From assembly GCA_030446525.1 (NCBI GenBank), contig JAUJNC010000240.1, forward strand, positions 1 through 5,329: a stretch of DNA of 5,329 bases. The letters are read 5' to 3'. This DNA comes from Armatimonadaceae bacterium. Lineage in GTDB: Bacteria > Armatimonadota > Armatimonadia > Armatimonadales > Armatimonadaceae. The notes beneath the pieces were generated by a model. It was not told the origin of the DNA, made no database searches, and was given only the letters and a program-made list of their open reading frames with translations. Position numbers and translations under genes: made by a program. Within the stretch, counting starts at the first letter, position 1. Each line of letters starts with the position of its first letter. Shown in pieces: positions 1-5,329 of the stretch.

Positions 1-1094
1 TCTGGTTCTTCTTCCTGTTCTACAAGCTCGAGATCCTGCTCTGCGCCGTGTACAACTGGGACATGCCCGCGCCGCTGGGCTGGAACAGCCAGAAGATGTT
101 CCACGCGCTGCAGTCGTTCGGGGGCGCGGTGGGGCTGCTGCTCTGGACGCTCTGGACGGCGCGCCGCCACCTGAGCGACGTCTGGGAAAAGGCGACCGGC
201 GGCCCGCGCGCCGGCCTCATCGACGACTCGGGGGAGATGCTTTCCTACCGCGCGACGCTGATCGGGCTGTTCCTCTCCTACGGCGGGATCGGGCTCTGGC
301 TGTACCTGGCCGGGGCGCCCGCCAGCCTCATCCTGCTTTCCCTGTTCCTGATCACGCTGGCCCTCGTCGTCATCGCGTGGCTGGTCTGCCAGGCGGGGAT
401 GCTCTTCATGGCGATGCCGTACGCCACCATCGACATCCTGGCCTCGACGGTGGGGACGGCGCCGTTCCAGATACCGCCGCTCTACACCCTGTACCGGGCG
501 GAGGGGGCGTTCATCTACAACACGCGCGAGATGCTGCTCCCCTCGGTCCTCAACGGGGCCAAGGCCGCCGACGCCGCGCGCTTCTCCCCCCGGCGGCTCT
601 TGGGGGCGATGGCGGCGTCCGTGGGCTTGAGCTTGATCGTCTCGACCTGGGCGTCGCTCTGGCTGCCCTACCATCACGGCGGCGGCAACGCCATGGCGAA
701 CGCCTGGACGTACAGCACCGGCCCGCAGCTCCCCCTGCGCGTCTTCGGCGCCGCGGCGTCCGTGCCTTACGTCGGCTCCTGGGTCAACGGGCTCCACATC
801 GCGGGCGGCTTCACCGGCGTCTTCGGCCTGCTGGCCGCGCGCTCGCTGTGGAACGTCGGCCTGCACCCCATCGGCTTCCTCGGGGCGTCCACCCACGCCG
901 TGCACACGATGTGGCTCTCGTTCTTGCTGGGCTGGCTTTGCAAGTCGGTGATCCAGCGTTACGGCGGCATGCGCGGCTACACCGCCGCGCTGCCCTTCTT
1001 CCTCGGCCTGATCGTCGGCGACGTGCTCAATGCTGTCGTCTGGGTCGCCCTGGGCTACCTGACCGGCACCGGCTACAACATCATGCCGGTCTAG
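1..1094 (+). CDS. DUF6785/DUF6784-type multi-pass membrane protein, C-terminal part (5' end outside window)
   Basis: The frame is open from base 3 to the TAG at 1092-1094 and gives 363 visible residues. It already reads as protein (WFFFLFYKLEILL) before the GTG at 48, so that GTG is internal and the gene starts upstream of the window. About seven hydrophobic segments are visible, at roughly residues 36-53, 83-103, 106-130, 199-220, 267-283, 304-318 and 326-353. This indicates an inner-membrane protein. Hallmarks that I recognise from the DUF6785 (N-terminal) and DUF6784 (C-terminal) pair are the TREMLLPSVLNGAKAAD segment after the central loop and the GWLCKSVIQRYGG...PFFLGLIVGD segment near the end. 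Full-length members have, from memory, roughly 600 residues, so about half is missing. The biochemical function of the family is unknown. Its many membrane spans, and its frequent presence near glycan-degradation genes in these phyla, make a transport role possible, but nothing here proves it. It is convergent with the fucosidase gene, so it is not in the same operon. Confidence 0.8.
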   Translation, partial: WFFFLFYKLEILLCAVYNWDMPAPLGWNSQKMFHALQSFGGAVGLLLWTLWTARRHLSDVWEKATGGPRAGLIDDSGEMLSYRATLIGLFLSYGGIGLWLYLAGAPASLILLSLFLITLALVVIAWLVCQAGMLFMAMPYATIDILASTVGTAPFQIPPLYTLYRAEGAFIYNTREMLLPSVLNGAKAADAARFSPRRLLGAMAASVGLSLIVSTWASLWLPYHHGGGNAMANAWTYSTGPQLPLRVFGAAASVPYVGSWVNGLHIAGGFTGVFGLLAARSLWNVGLHPIGFLGASTHAVHTMWLSFLLGWLCKSVIQRYGGMRGYTAALPFFLGLIVGDVLNAVVWVALGYLTGTGYNIMPV

Positions 1095-1117
1095 CGGCGG
1101 TCCGCCCGGACCGCCGC
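1094..1117. terminator. GC-rich hairpin between convergent genes, possible bidirectional terminator
   Basis: A perfect inverted repeat has arms GCGGCGGTCC (1094-1103) and GGACCGCCGC (1108-1117) around a GCCC loop. It begins at the last base of the membrane-protein stop codon and lies 31 bp beyond the fucosidase stop on the other strand. The 10-bp all-matched stem in a convergent 54-bp gap suits transcription termination from both sides. No T-run follows on either strand, so it is not a classical intrinsic terminator. It may instead pause polymerase or protect the 3' ends of the transcripts. Confidence 0.5.
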
Positions 1118-1148
1118 CGCGCCGGCTCTCCGAGTCGGTTCCGAGCGC

Positions 1149-2426
1149 CTACCTCCGCAGCAGCTCGGCCTGGTCGGACGTTTCTGACGGTTGCGGGTCG
1201 GGCAGCCGGTCGAATTCGAGCTTCACCACCAGGACGGTGTTGGCCAACTCGTTGACCGGCAGGCTCCTCAGGCGCAGGTACGGCTTGTGCTCCACGTGAT
1301 CGCTCGGGACCATCTCCACCGCGTCGGCGACCGGCTCGCCGTTGTTCAGGAGCGTGGCCCGGCGCGGCGCGACGCTGATCGGCTTGAGCTTCACCGCCTC
1401 CGCGGTGGGGTCCTTGTGCAGGTGGACGTAAAGCGTGTCGCCCTTGCGGGTCAGCAGGACGCCGCGGTTCGCGGTCAGGTGCGAGGCGGGCCGGGCGCCT
1501 TCAAGGGATTCCTGAACGGCGCGGTACCAGGCGCCGATGCGCCGCAGGATCGCCGCCGCCTCGGGCGGGATCGTGCCGTCGGCCATGGGGCCGACGTTGA
1601 GCAGGTAGTTGGCGTCGCGGGCGAGGTACCTGTCGATGCTGCGGATCAGGTGCCGGTCGGTGTAGTAGTCCTCGTCTTCGCGGTAGCCCCAGCTCTCCGC
1701 GCCTACCGACTGGCAGGCCTCGGTGGGCCGCTCGAAAGCCGGCGCGTCCTCGGCGCCCTTGTCGTAGTCGCGCTCGGGGGTGCCGAAGTCCCCCTCGTCG
1801 AAGCCGCGGTTGTTGATGACCGCGCGGGGCTGGAGCTGGCGGATCATGGCGTTGATCGAACGATCGACAGTCCCGGGGACGTTCATGTCCCACCAGAAGC
1901 CGTGGATCTCGCCGTAGTTCGTGCACAGCTCGCGGACCTGGGCCTTGAGGAAAAGGAGGTACTTGTCCCAGTCCGGCTCGTCGCCGGGCTGCGGCGGGAG
2001 CTCGTGGTGGCGGCCCTCGTTGGGGTAGTTCGTGTGGTGCCAGTCGGCGACCGAGTAGTACAGGCACAGCGGGAACGTACGGCGGTGGCAGGCCTCCGCC
2101 AGCATGGCCACGATGTCCCTGCCGTAGGGCGTGTTCCTGGCGTTGTAGCGCGTCTCTTTCGTGTCCCACAGGCAGAAGCCGTCGTGGTGCTTGGTGGTCA
2201 GGCAGACATACCGCATGCCGGCCTCCTCGGCCAGGTCCAGCCAGGCGTCGGGGTCGTACTTCGCGGGGTTCCATTGCGCGGCCAGCTTTGCGTACTCGTC
2301 GCGGGAAACGCGGCCGCGCCACTGGTGCTGCTCGTGCCAGCCGGGGATTGCGTACAGGCCCCAGTGCAGGAACAGCCCGAACCGCTTCTCGAAAAACCAA
2401 TCCCTGCCGTCGCCGAATCGCCTCAT
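1149..2426 (-). CDS. GH29 family alpha-L-fucosidase, apparently cytoplasmic
   Basis: The protein has 425 residues and is predicted to hydrolyse terminal alpha-L-fucosides with retention of configuration. Family signatures run in order: FGLFLHWGLYAIPGW (16-30) with sugar-binding His21; TTKHHDGFCLW (77-87) with the His80-His81 pair; GFWWDMN (176-182), where Asp180 sits at the nucleophile position; NNRGFDEGDFGTPERDYD (205-222), where Glu219 is the likely acid/base; then a TEAC...SWGY block (235-248) and YLLNVGPMADGTI (274-286). A TIM barrel takes up about residues 10-310. Residues from about 315 to 405 look like the usual small C-terminal beta-sandwich. The ATG at 2426 is chosen because AAGGAGG lies 10 nt upstream. 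The frame stays open for another 352 codons, but that extension is an arginine- and proline-rich shadow of the SGNH gene. No signal peptide is visible, which points to intracellular action on imported oligosaccharides. It is the last gene of the minus-strand unit. Linkage preference cannot be read from the sequence. Confidence 0.92.
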   Translation of the reverse strand: MRRFGDGRDWFFEKRFGLFLHWGLYAIPGWHEQHQWRGRVSRDEYAKLAAQWNPAKYDPDAWLDLAEEAGMRYVCLTTKHHDGFCLWDTKETRYNARNTPYGRDIVAMLAEACHRRTFPLCLYYSVADWHHTNYPNEGRHHELPPQPGDEPDWDKYLLFLKAQVRELCTNYGEIHGFWWDMNVPGTVDRSINAMIRQLQPRAVINNRGFDEGDFGTPERDYDKGAEDAPAFERPTEACQSVGAESWGYREDEDYYTDRHLIRSIDRYLARDANYLLNVGPMADGTIPPEAAAILRRIGAWYRAVQESLEGARPASHLTANRGVLLTRKGDTLYVHLHKDPTAEAVKLKPISVAPRRATLLNNGEPVADAVEMVPSDHVEHKPYLRLRSLPVNELANTVLVVKLEFDRLPDPQPSETSDQAELLRR

Positions 2427-2436
2427 CCGCTGTTGC

Positions 2437-2443
2437 CCTCCTT
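2437..2443 (-). promoter_or_regulatory. Ribosome binding site of the fucosidase gene
   Basis: The minus strand reads AAGGAGG followed by GCAACAGCGG and the ATG at 2426. This near-perfect Shine-Dalgarno sequence, 10 nt before the ATG, decides the start against the much longer upstream open frame. It lies in the 44-nt gap after the SGNH stop. That gap shows no hairpin and no convincing promoter, so read-through from the SGNH gene is the simplest assumption. Confidence 0.8.
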
Positions 2444-2470
2444 GGACTCGTACGTCCTGGCGAAGTTCCG

Positions 2471-3697
2471 TCACGGCCCGCCGTTGACCAGCAGATAAAC
2501 GATGCGGCAAGCGGTCCCCTTGCTGTCGGGGTTCTTTCGGTCGGTGGTGCGCAGCGTCAGTGTGTGCCTGCCGTCCGCGAGGTCGGCGCCCAGCATCAAG
2601 ACCCACGGCAGATGCAGCCCGCCGGACCACCGCGTGAACGCGTCGACTTCCTGGAAGCCCTGGCCGTCGATGCCGTATTCGAGTATACCCACATCCGGCC
2701 CGGCGACGACCCAGATCCCGACGCCGGTGCCGGCGAAGGGGAGCGCCAGCGTCGCCCCCGGCTGCTCGGCCACCAGCATGGGCACACCGACAAAGCCCGG
2801 GCGGGTTCCCGCCCCATCCTTGCCGGCAGGCTTCCAGGACGGGTCGCGCCGCCATCCCGGCCCCAGCGTCGCCGCGCCGATGTCCACCAGGCGCGCGTTG
2901 AAGAAGCTCTTGGGGTCGAGGGGCTCCTGCGGGACCGGGTGCGCGCGGACCCTGGCGTCCGGGGACGGCGGCCGGGCCCAGGCGGCGTCCAAGAACCGGT
3001 CGATGCTCGCCGCGTACAGCCGGTGCCCGAACGGCGCCGGGTGCAGGTCCTTGAAGTCGTCCTCCCAGGAGAACTGCCCCGCCGCGATGCGGTCGGTGAC
3101 CTCGCGGGCCAGGTCGATGCTGGGCACGCCGTAATGCCGGGCGACCCTCCCGTGCGCGGCAATGACGGCGGGGGTGCGGCCCGCACGATACGCCTCCCGG
3201 CTGGCCGGCTCGACGAAGTGCAGCATCACGATGTCGATGTCGGGGGCGGCCCGCCGGGCCTGCCGGGCGATCCCTTCCATGCCGCGCAGCCAGAGCGCCG
3301 GGTCGCCGGGATGGTTGGTGGCGTCGTTGACGGCGGCCTCGACGAAGAGCAGATCGACCTCGCCCCGGCGGAGGACGTCCCGCCGCAGCCGGAACGCCCC
3401 CGGCACCGACCCCAGCGACGGGATGCCGGCGTTGATGAACGCGAACCGCGTTCGGGGGAAGCGGCTCTGCAGGGACGCGCACACCGTGTCCCGCCAGCCG
3501 GCCATGTTCGTGATCGATCCACCCAGGAATGCCACGCCGCCTTTCTTCCGGCGCTCGAACCGGATGCGGCTGTTGTCGATGGAGCCGCGGGGCGTGTGGT
3601 AATCGCGCCCCCGGGGCAGGCGGGCGAAGAGCGCAGCCTCACCGGTGGGCGCTGAAAGGGCGCCGATGCCGCACTCGCCCTGCCGGAAGGGCCGCAT
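2471..3697 (-). CDS. SGNH/GDSL-type hydrolase with C-terminal beta-sandwich-like region
   Basis: The protein has 408 residues and is probably a carbohydrate-active esterase or deacylase, inferred from fold and context. The SGNH blocks appear in order. Block I is AFLGGSIT (56-63) with the likely nucleophile Ser61, where GGS replaces the usual GDS. Block II is INAGIPS with Gly91. Block III is FVEAAVNDA with Asn124. Block V is KDLHPAPFGH with His219. The usual block V is D-x-x-H, but here position -3 is Lys216 and the Asp (217) is at -2. After the hydrolase domain (about 45-240), residues 260-408 are rich in beta-like segments (GATLALPFAGTGVGIWVVAG, then a GRHTLTLRTT motif), which resembles a jelly-roll accessory domain. 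No signal peptide is seen. The ATG is used because its codon directly follows the TAG of the dioxygenase gene with GGAG 6 nt upstream, which suggests translational coupling. Similar proteins recur in planctomycete-like and Armatimonadota glycan loci, as far as I recall. The substrate is unknown. Confidence 0.87.
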   Translation of the reverse strand: MRPFRQGECGIGALSAPTGEAALFARLPRGRDYHTPRGSIDNSRIRFERRKKGGVAFLGGSITNMAGWRDTVCASLQSRFPRTRFAFINAGIPSLGSVPGAFRLRRDVLRRGEVDLLFVEAAVNDATNHPGDPALWLRGMEGIARQARRAAPDIDIVMLHFVEPASREAYRAGRTPAVIAAHGRVARHYGVPSIDLAREVTDRIAAGQFSWEDDFKDLHPAPFGHRLYAASIDRFLDAAWARPPSPDARVRAHPVPQEPLDPKSFFNARLVDIGAATLGPGWRRDPSWKPAGKDGAGTRPGFVGVPMLVAEQPGATLALPFAGTGVGIWVVAGPDVGILEYGIDGQGFQEVDAFTRWSGGLHLPWVLMLGADLADGRHTLTLRTTDRKNPDSKGTACRIVYLLVNGGP

Positions 3698-4561
3698 CTA
3701 TCTCTCCCCCGCCAGATGCCGCTCCAGCCACGCTTTCAGGGGCACGTCCTCGCCCCCGTTAGCCATCGGCAGGTAGTAGGACAGGTCGCTGGTGGCGTGG
3801 CCCAGAAGCTGGCGCTGGACGGGGTTGGCCCTGGCCAGCAGCTCCGGCGATTGCGCCGAGAAGTCGATCGCCTTCATCCAGCGGTAGCAGTACCCGATGT
3901 AGATGTTCTTGCGCGCCTCGCCGGCGTAGTTGGGCCCGACGGCATGCCAGAGCCGCTGCTCGAAGAGAACGGCGTCGCCCGGTCTGGTCGTCACCTGGAT
4001 GGCGCCGGCGGGGTCGCCGCTGTCCGGGTCGCGCGGCGGCGGGGTGGCCGACTGGTGGGAGCCGGGGACGACGCGAAGGTTCCCCTTATCCGGCTCGGAA
4101 AGGTCGGTCAGGAAGTAGCCGATCTTGGCGTACAGGCGCGGGTGCGCGCCGTGGACGACGGGGAACTTCTCCGGAGAGGGGCCGTCACAGTGCCAGCCGA
4201 TCGCCTTGAACGTGGCCGCCTCATCCGGGGTGGGCGTGCGGATGAACACGTGCGAGGTGGTGAGCTGGATGTTCCAGCCCAGGATCTCGGCCATCAGCGG
4301 GAAGGTGGCCGGCCAGTCCAGAAGCGGGAGCAGGGCGTCGCCGCCCGGCCGCGCGACGGCGTTGCGGATCTCGACCGGGGCGTCCGGGGCGAGGCCCTTC
4401 TGGGCGCGATGGTCGGCGCCGAGACGGTCCACCACGCCGAGAAGATGGCCGACCTCCTCCGGGCCGAGGACGCCCGGAAGGACCAGGAAGCCGTCCCGCT
4501 CGAAGTCGGCCCGCTGCTCGGGGGAAAGACGCGCGGGTGAAGGGGATACGATGGTCGTCAA
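3698..4561 (-). CDS. Phytanoyl-CoA dioxygenase (PhyH) family protein, Fe(II)/2-oxoglutarate-dependent
   Basis: From the TTG at 4561 the protein has 287 residues. It opens with the typical LSPEQRADFERDGFLVLPGVLGPEEV (12-37). The iron ligands are visible as WHCDG (His124 and Asp126) and the distal His206 in EQRLWHAVGPN. Arg217 in ARKNIYIGYCYRW is the likely 2-oxoglutarate carboxylate ligand. The segment KGNLRVVPGSHQ (159-170) is also characteristic. Such enzymes hydroxylate a substrate C-H bond while converting 2-oxoglutarate to succinate. Bacterial members act on very varied substrates, so no phytanoyl-CoA role is implied. An ATG at 4765 in the same frame would give 355 residues, but its extra 68 residues are serine/threonine-rich shadow sequence of the preceding gene. 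TTG fits because AGAGGAA lies 5 nt upstream and homology-like sequence begins soon after it. The gene sits 10 nt after the prepilin-like gene and abuts the SGNH gene, so it is probably co-transcribed with both. Confidence 0.88.
   Translation of the reverse strand: MTTIVSPSPARLSPEQRADFERDGFLVLPGVLGPEEVGHLLGVVDRLGADHRAQKGLAPDAPVEIRNAVARPGGDALLPLLDWPATFPLMAEILGWNIQLTTSHVFIRTPTPDEAATFKAIGWHCDGPSPEKFPVVHGAHPRLYAKIGYFLTDLSEPDKGNLRVVPGSHQSATPPPRDPDSGDPAGAIQVTTRPGDAVLFEQRLWHAVGPNYAGEARKNIYIGYCYRWMKAIDFSAQSPELLARANPVQRQLLGHATSDLSYYLPMANGGEDVPLKAWLERHLAGER
3701..3710 (-). promoter_or_regulatory. Ribosome binding site of the SGNH hydrolase gene, inside the end of the dioxygenase gene
   Basis: The minus strand reads GGGGGAGAGA, then TAG, then ATG. 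The GGAG core is 6 nt before the start and lies within the last codons of the dioxygenase gene (...Gly-Glu-Arg-stop). Stop and start codons touch without a spacer, an arrangement typical of coupled translation of neighbouring operon genes. Confidence 0.7.
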
Positions 4562-4565
4562 GGGG

Positions 4566-4572
4566 TTCCTCT
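4566..4572 (-). promoter_or_regulatory. Ribosome binding site supporting a TTG start of the dioxygenase gene
   Basis: The minus strand reads TGAGAGGAACCCCTTG. AGAGGAA overlaps the final base of the TGA stop of the prepilin-like gene, and 4-5 nt separate it from the TTG at 4561-4559. No ATG or GTG lies in frame between this point and the conserved first helix of the dioxygenase. The rare TTG codon is therefore the best start. Confidence 0.6.
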
Positions 4573-5329
4573 CAGTCTTCGGCGCGCGTCCACTGGGCGC
4601 GGGTTGTTTTGCGCTGCCACTTGGCGTGGCCGTCCGCGAACGTGATGTTGAAGCCTTCGTTGTGCCGCTTGGCGACCTGCGTACAAGGTTGGGGCACTCC
4701 GGGCCCGCACTCCCGGTTCTGATAGTTGTTCCAGTAGTCGGTGAGCTCTTCGTTCCAGATGTCAATATCGTGCGCGTCGATCAGGACGATGGTGTCCGCC
4801 GGAGTCGCTATCGAGGCCATCGGGACGCCGAACTTTCCGCTGTTCTGCCAGGTGCAAACACCCAGATAGGCGGCGGCGACATCGAAAGCGCCCAGCCGCG
4901 TGTCACGCAGTGAGTTGTACGAGTACGACACGTTGAAGGGCCTGCGCACACCGTCCGGCGCCGAGGGGTCCATCACGCCGCTGGCGATCACCTGATGGCC
5001 GCTGGGGCAGCGGAAGATATCGTGGTTCTTGATGTAGGGCTGGGCCAGAACATACATGGTCATCCGGTTGTTCCAAGGCTGCCCGCCCCACGCGCCGTAA
5101 ACGTACCAGAAGGGGATGACGGTTTCGTCATAATCCTGGGCGTACATCTGGACCGCGAGGCCCATCTGCTTGGTGTTGGAAAGGCAGGCGGTCTGCCGTG
5201 CCTTGGCGCGGGCCTGGGCGAAGACGGGAAAAAGGATCGCGGCGAGGATGGCTATTATCGCGATCACGACGAGCAGCTCGATCAGCTGCGCGCGCAGCAC
5301 CTCCGCGAACTCGTCCACCGGTCCCACAC
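4572..5329 (-). CDS. Prepilin-like H-X9-DG (DUF1559-type) protein, 5' end unresolved at window edge
   Basis: The frame runs from the right edge to the TGA at 4574-4572 and gives 251 residues from the GTG at 5327. Its first recognisable part, [37 protein letters not shown], is the hydrophobic N-terminal helix of type IV pilin/pseudopilin-like proteins (residues about 15-51). It is followed by [17 protein letters not shown] (54-69). Near the end, [14 protein letters not shown] (221-234) fits the H-X9-DG motif exactly (His222, Asp232-Gly233). The protein is expected to be membrane-anchored and exported with a globular C-terminal domain. Cys207 and Cys215 could form a disulfide. The family is expanded to many copies in Armatimonadota and planctomycetes and its role is unknown. 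The usual G-F-T before LIELL is absent (the sequence is LRAQLIELL), so the prepilin peptidase site looks lost or the edge sequence is chimeric. Possible starts are GTG at 5327, 5318 or 5300, or one beyond the window. Confidence 0.82.
   Translation of the reverse strand, partial: VGPVDEFAEVLRAQLIELLVVIAIIAILAAILFPVFAQARAKARQTACLSNTKQMGLAVQMYAQDYDETVIPFWYVYGAWGGQPWNNRMTMYVLAQPYIKNHDIFRCPSGHQVIASGVMDPSAPDGVRRPFNVSYSYNSLRDTRLGAFDVAAAYLGVCTWQNSGKFGVPMASIATPADTIVLIDAHDIDIWNEELTDYWNNYQNRECGPGVPQPCTQVAKRHNEGFNITFADGHAKWQRKTTRAQWTRAED

Noticed and set aside
48..50. GTG at 48 as the true start of the membrane protein
   Set aside because: The same frame reads hydrophobic membrane sequence upstream to the window edge, no ribosome binding site precedes it, and the family's N-terminal half would be missing.
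377..1255. Second + strand frame within the membrane-protein gene that crosses the convergent gap
   Set aside because: It is a His/Arg/Pro-rich shadow frame without hydrophobic segments. The membrane-protein frame is clearly the coding one.
2427..2470. Promoter or terminator between the SGNH hydrolase and fucosidase genes
   Set aside because: The 44-nt gap shows only the ribosome binding site, with no stem-loop and no plausible -35/-10 pair.
2427..3482. N-terminal extension of the fucosidase frame to a 777-residue protein
   Set aside because: The extra 352 residues are arginine-, glycine- and proline-rich without domain signatures and lie antiparallel-free within the SGNH gene on the same strand in another frame. 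A strong ribosome binding site marks the ATG at 2426.
1191..3655. Two long + strand open frames (1191-2498 and 2288-3655) opposite the fucosidase and SGNH genes
   Set aside because: Their translations are Val/Gly/Arg/Pro-rich with no recognisable motifs, as expected of antisense frames in high-GC coding DNA. The minus-strand genes have complete family signatures.
4562..4765. ATG at 4765 as the start of the dioxygenase
   Set aside because: The added 68 residues are low-complexity Ser/Thr-rich shadow of the prepilin-like gene, and family sequence begins only after the TTG at 4561.
3716..4913. Long + strand open frames opposite the dioxygenase and prepilin-like genes
   Set aside because: The compositional bias is antisense in type, there is no convincing ribosome binding site or domain, and both opposite-strand genes are well supported.

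Overview
This high-GC window looks like part of an uncultured bacterium, most likely Armatimonadota or a related planctomycete-type lineage. This is inferred from gene content. The window holds an H-X9-DG/prepilin-like protein with the segment [14 protein letters not shown], a form I associate mainly with Armatimonadota. It also holds a DUF6785/DUF6784-type membrane protein and a GGSIT-type SGNH hydrolase, both typical of Armatimonadota, Planctomycetota and Verrucomicrobiota/Lentisphaerota genomes. No marker gene is present, so the phylum call is tentative.

Layout. On the + strand, bases 1-1094 carry the C-terminal part of a large multi-pass membrane protein that enters from the left edge. 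It converges on four minus-strand genes. A perfect 10-bp GC-rich hairpin (1094-1117) lies in the 54-bp gap between the two convergent stop codons. Read in transcription order from the right edge, the minus-strand genes are: (i) a prepilin-like H-X9-DG protein, open at the right edge and lacking the usual prepilin cleavage motif; (ii) a PhyH-type Fe(II)/2-oxoglutarate dioxygenase, starting at a TTG 10 nt after the previous stop; (iii) an SGNH/GDSL-type hydrolase with a C-terminal beta-sandwich-like region, whose ATG directly abuts the previous TAG; (iv) a GH29 alpha-L-fucosidase 44 nt further on, behind a strong AAGGAGG ribosome binding site. There is no room for terminators between them, so genes ii-iv, and probably i, form one transcription unit.

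Interpretation (inference). The dioxygenase, SGNH hydrolase and fucosidase show no signal peptide, so they probably act in the cytoplasm on an imported, decorated (acylated and/or alkylated) fucoside or fucose-like glycoside. The fucosidase would cleave the glycosidic bond, the SGNH enzyme would remove an ester, and the dioxygenase would hydroxylate or oxidatively remove a substituent. The convergent membrane protein may or may not belong to this pathway. The families are recognisable and no wholly new system is evident. The points of most interest are this small enzyme combination, the unusual catalytic block of the SGNH hydrolase, and the aberrant N-terminus of the prepilin-like protein. All intergenic gaps are under 60 bp and no RNA gene, CRISPR array or mobile element was seen.
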